The notes beneath the pieces are model-generated. The model was not told the DNA's origin. It searched no databases and was given only the letters and a program-made list of their open reading frames with translations. From Thaumasiovibrio subtropicus (lineage in GTDB: Bacteria > Pseudomonadota > Gammaproteobacteria > Enterobacterales > Vibrionaceae): DNA of 64,000 nucleotides. Shown here one piece after another: positions 62,679 to 64,000 of this stretch. The translations under genes and the position numbers were made by a program. The stretch is from contig NZ_AP023054.1 of assembly GCF_019703835.1 (NCBI RefSeq), positions 1,302,001 to 1,366,000 of the forward strand, written 5' to 3'. Each line of letters opens with the position of its first letter. Positions within the stretch are counted from its first letter, which is position 1.

Positions 62679-63689
62679 ATGAATCGAGTTTTAAAGGTGG
62701 TCGTTAGTTTGGTTGTGGCTGCCTCATTGGTCGCTTGTACTTCGACCGCTACATCGACACAGCCTGAAAGGGCGCAACAAGTATTGTTATTAGACAATGC
62801 AGAGCAAGTGTATCTTGAGTGGCGCGACAAGCTAGAAGATATCGAAAGCTTGTCAATCTATTCGCCAGCCACGCTGCAATCGCTAAACACCTTGTGGGCT
62901 CGTGTTGAAAGCAACTACAAAGAGTTTGATGGAAAACCAGAACGTTTGCATGCGACTTCGTTCTTTGGTTCAGAGACTTACTATAGTCGCTTTCAAGCGG
63001 ACATCTCCCAGATCGAGCGTCTGTATGATGAACTCATGTCAACGCAAAAAGCGGCTGATATTGCGTTACGACCAGCCACTGAACATCTTCACTATTTGGA
63101 TGAGATAGAAGCACGCGAGTACTTTCGTAGTGAATATGATCGTCTAAAGCGTTTTTATGAGCGTCTCTATGTGATTTTTGATGAACAAGGTGAGGCGCCA
63201 GCATTAAAACAACAGAAAGAGTTTTTGATTCGCGCGCGCAGTCTGGAAGTGAAAACCATCAAGCGCATATATATCACGCCATTGGAAGATATCTCTCGAG
63301 AGCTACGTCGTCGTGATGCACGTAGTTTTGTGCCTGAGAGCTTTGCTGCTGTGGACAAAGCTATCGCTGATGCAAAAAACCTAATCGATGACGCCCCGCG
63401 CGCGTTTGAGTTGATTGATAAAGCGGTAAACGATATCTCCTTCCAGCTTGCCCATGCGACACATATGCTTGAAGCTGTGGTTCATCTGCGTGGCTTGAGT
63501 CGAGACAGTTATGAAGCCTATATCCTAGATATGGAGAAACACCTGCTTGCGCTTTCAATGGCATTAAACGGCAAAGACTATCGCAACCTTGATCTTGTTA
63601 AGCAGGTCGAGACTATCCTCACTGATATCCGTGAGCAAAACGCGCAAATCGAAGCACTTAAAAAGCAGCTCGAAGCCTTGCAGAAATAG
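62679..63689 (+). CDS. lipoprotein with long helical domain, hypothetical
   Basis: A 336-residue protein. The ATG at 62679 has TGGGAAG ahead of it and begins a lipoprotein signal (ASLVAC, Cys20); the open frame to 62628 would bury it. The mature part is almost entirely charged helix with coiled-coil character, ending in TILTDIREQNAQIEALKKQLEALQK. It is probably attached to the outer membrane facing the periplasm. No known domain is recognised. It follows nfsA by 66 bp and has its own terminator. Confidence 0.75.
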   Translation: MNRVLKVVVSLVVAASLVACTSTATSTQPERAQQVLLLDNAEQVYLEWRDKLEDIESLSIYSPATLQSLNTLWARVESNYKEFDGKPERLHATSFFGSETYYSRFQADISQIERLYDELMSTQKAADIALRPATEHLHYLDEIEAREYFRSEYDRLKRFYERLYVIFDEQGEAPALKQQKEFLIRARSLEVKTIKRIYITPLEDISRELRRRDARSFVPESFAAVDKAIADAKNLIDDAPRAFELIDKAVNDISFQLAHATHMLEAVVHLRGLSRDSYEAYILDMEKHLLALSMALNGKDYRNLDLVKQVETILTDIREQNAQIEALKKQLEALQK

Positions 63690-63713
63690 CCTCTCTAATA
63701 AACTCGATTCAGC

Positions 63714-63739
63714 AAAGCCCCATCGATGGGGCTTTTTTA
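63714..63739 (+). terminator. Rho-independent terminator after the lipoprotein gene
   Basis: 10-bp arms AAAGCCCCAT/ATGGGGCTTT with a 2-base loop and T6. The last 260 bases of the window beyond it are AT-rich and hold no gene that I recognise. Confidence 0.9.
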
Positions 63740-64000
63740 TTGCATGTTTGAACGCTGTCACGAGCTATTAAGAAACCTTAGTATGGAAGTTAATTTAATT
63801 GCGAGGATTATCTTTTAAATAAAGAGGTTATTAGAAAATATCTCTAAATGGCAGTAATGTGTTTTAGGAGAATGGATTCAATTCATACCCAAACGCTTTG
63901 TAGCTAAATGAATGTCACTGTGTTTATCTATTATTTTGTCGCTGAATAAGCGGTGCTGTTATAAAGCAATGGTTCATTCATTTGATTTATATGTCAGTGC

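Noticed and set aside
1-64000. tRNA or rRNA genes, integrase with attachment sites, toxin-antitoxin pairs or defence systems
   Set aside because: None could be recognised on either strand by reading; apart from three IS elements and the small repeats the window is ordinary chromosomal sequence.

Overview
The window is chromosomal DNA from a gammaproteobacterium, almost certainly a member of the Vibrionaceae. The support is gene content and order: lapA-lapB-pyrF after cmk-rpsA-ihfB, sapABCDF-pspF divergent from pspABC-ycjX-ycjF-tyrR, pykA next to hexR, and a PsrA-like TetR regulator followed by fadE and fabV with a sigma-E small RNA locus upstream. I cannot fix the genus or species from the sequence alone.

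Layout. 1-5.1 kb: end of a DinB-family gene, a LysR regulator divergent from a DMT exporter, a small hypothetical, an acetyltransferase, a second DMT transporter, a 280-bp inverted-repeat element and a NUDIX hydrolase. 5.3-7.5 kb: a small membrane protein and a broken IS1182-family element. 7.5-15 kb: an M16 lipoprotein peptidase, an unusual Cys/His-pentapeptide-potassium channel fusion, a two-component system and an acidic DUF5666 lipoprotein. 15-22.9 kb: housekeeping (aroA, cmk, rpsA, ihfB, lapAB, pyrF). 23-25.9 kb: a secreted GH19 chitinase with two chitin-binding modules and an orphan T6SS-adaptor-like DUF4123 gene. 26-38 kb: sap transporter, phage-shock system and tyrR. 38-46.9 kb: acetyltransferase, HD hydrolase, pyruvate kinase, hexR, a YeeZ-like gene, a secreted alpha/beta hydrolase and a membrane-anchored CadC/ToxR-type regulator. 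46.9-51.9 kb: two small RNA genes in tandem, the TetR regulator with its operator, fadE and fabV. 51.9-55.8 kb: an IS4-family element, a YebC/YeeN-family gene and an intact IS1182-family copy. 55.9-63.7 kb: a PhoQ/PhoP-like pair, a YbjL-type exchanger, grxA, an iron alcohol dehydrogenase, an NfsA-like nitroreductase and a lipoprotein.

Three observations stand out. (1) Between 46.9 and 47.3 kb the minus strand carries two short transcription units, each with a sigma-E-type promoter at 16-nt spacing and a Rho-independent terminator. The first RNA starts with the same 13 nt as E. coli RybB (MicV-like); the second matches the expected position and design of VrrA. (2) All three insertion sequences sit inside Rho-independent terminator hairpins, and in every case the target duplication is centred on the hairpin apex. 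For both IS1182 copies the 22-bp duplication is exactly the 9-4-9 stem-loop. (3) The broken IS copies are split at A-runs: two A5-to-A4 contractions in IS1182 copy 1, and a -1 frame break at or near an A5 run in the IS4 element.

Functionally much of the window concerns the cell envelope: Psp response, LapAB, Sap, PhoPQ-like sensing, sigma-E small RNAs, fatty-acid synthesis and degradation (fabV, fadE, PsrA-like regulator), and several lipoproteins.
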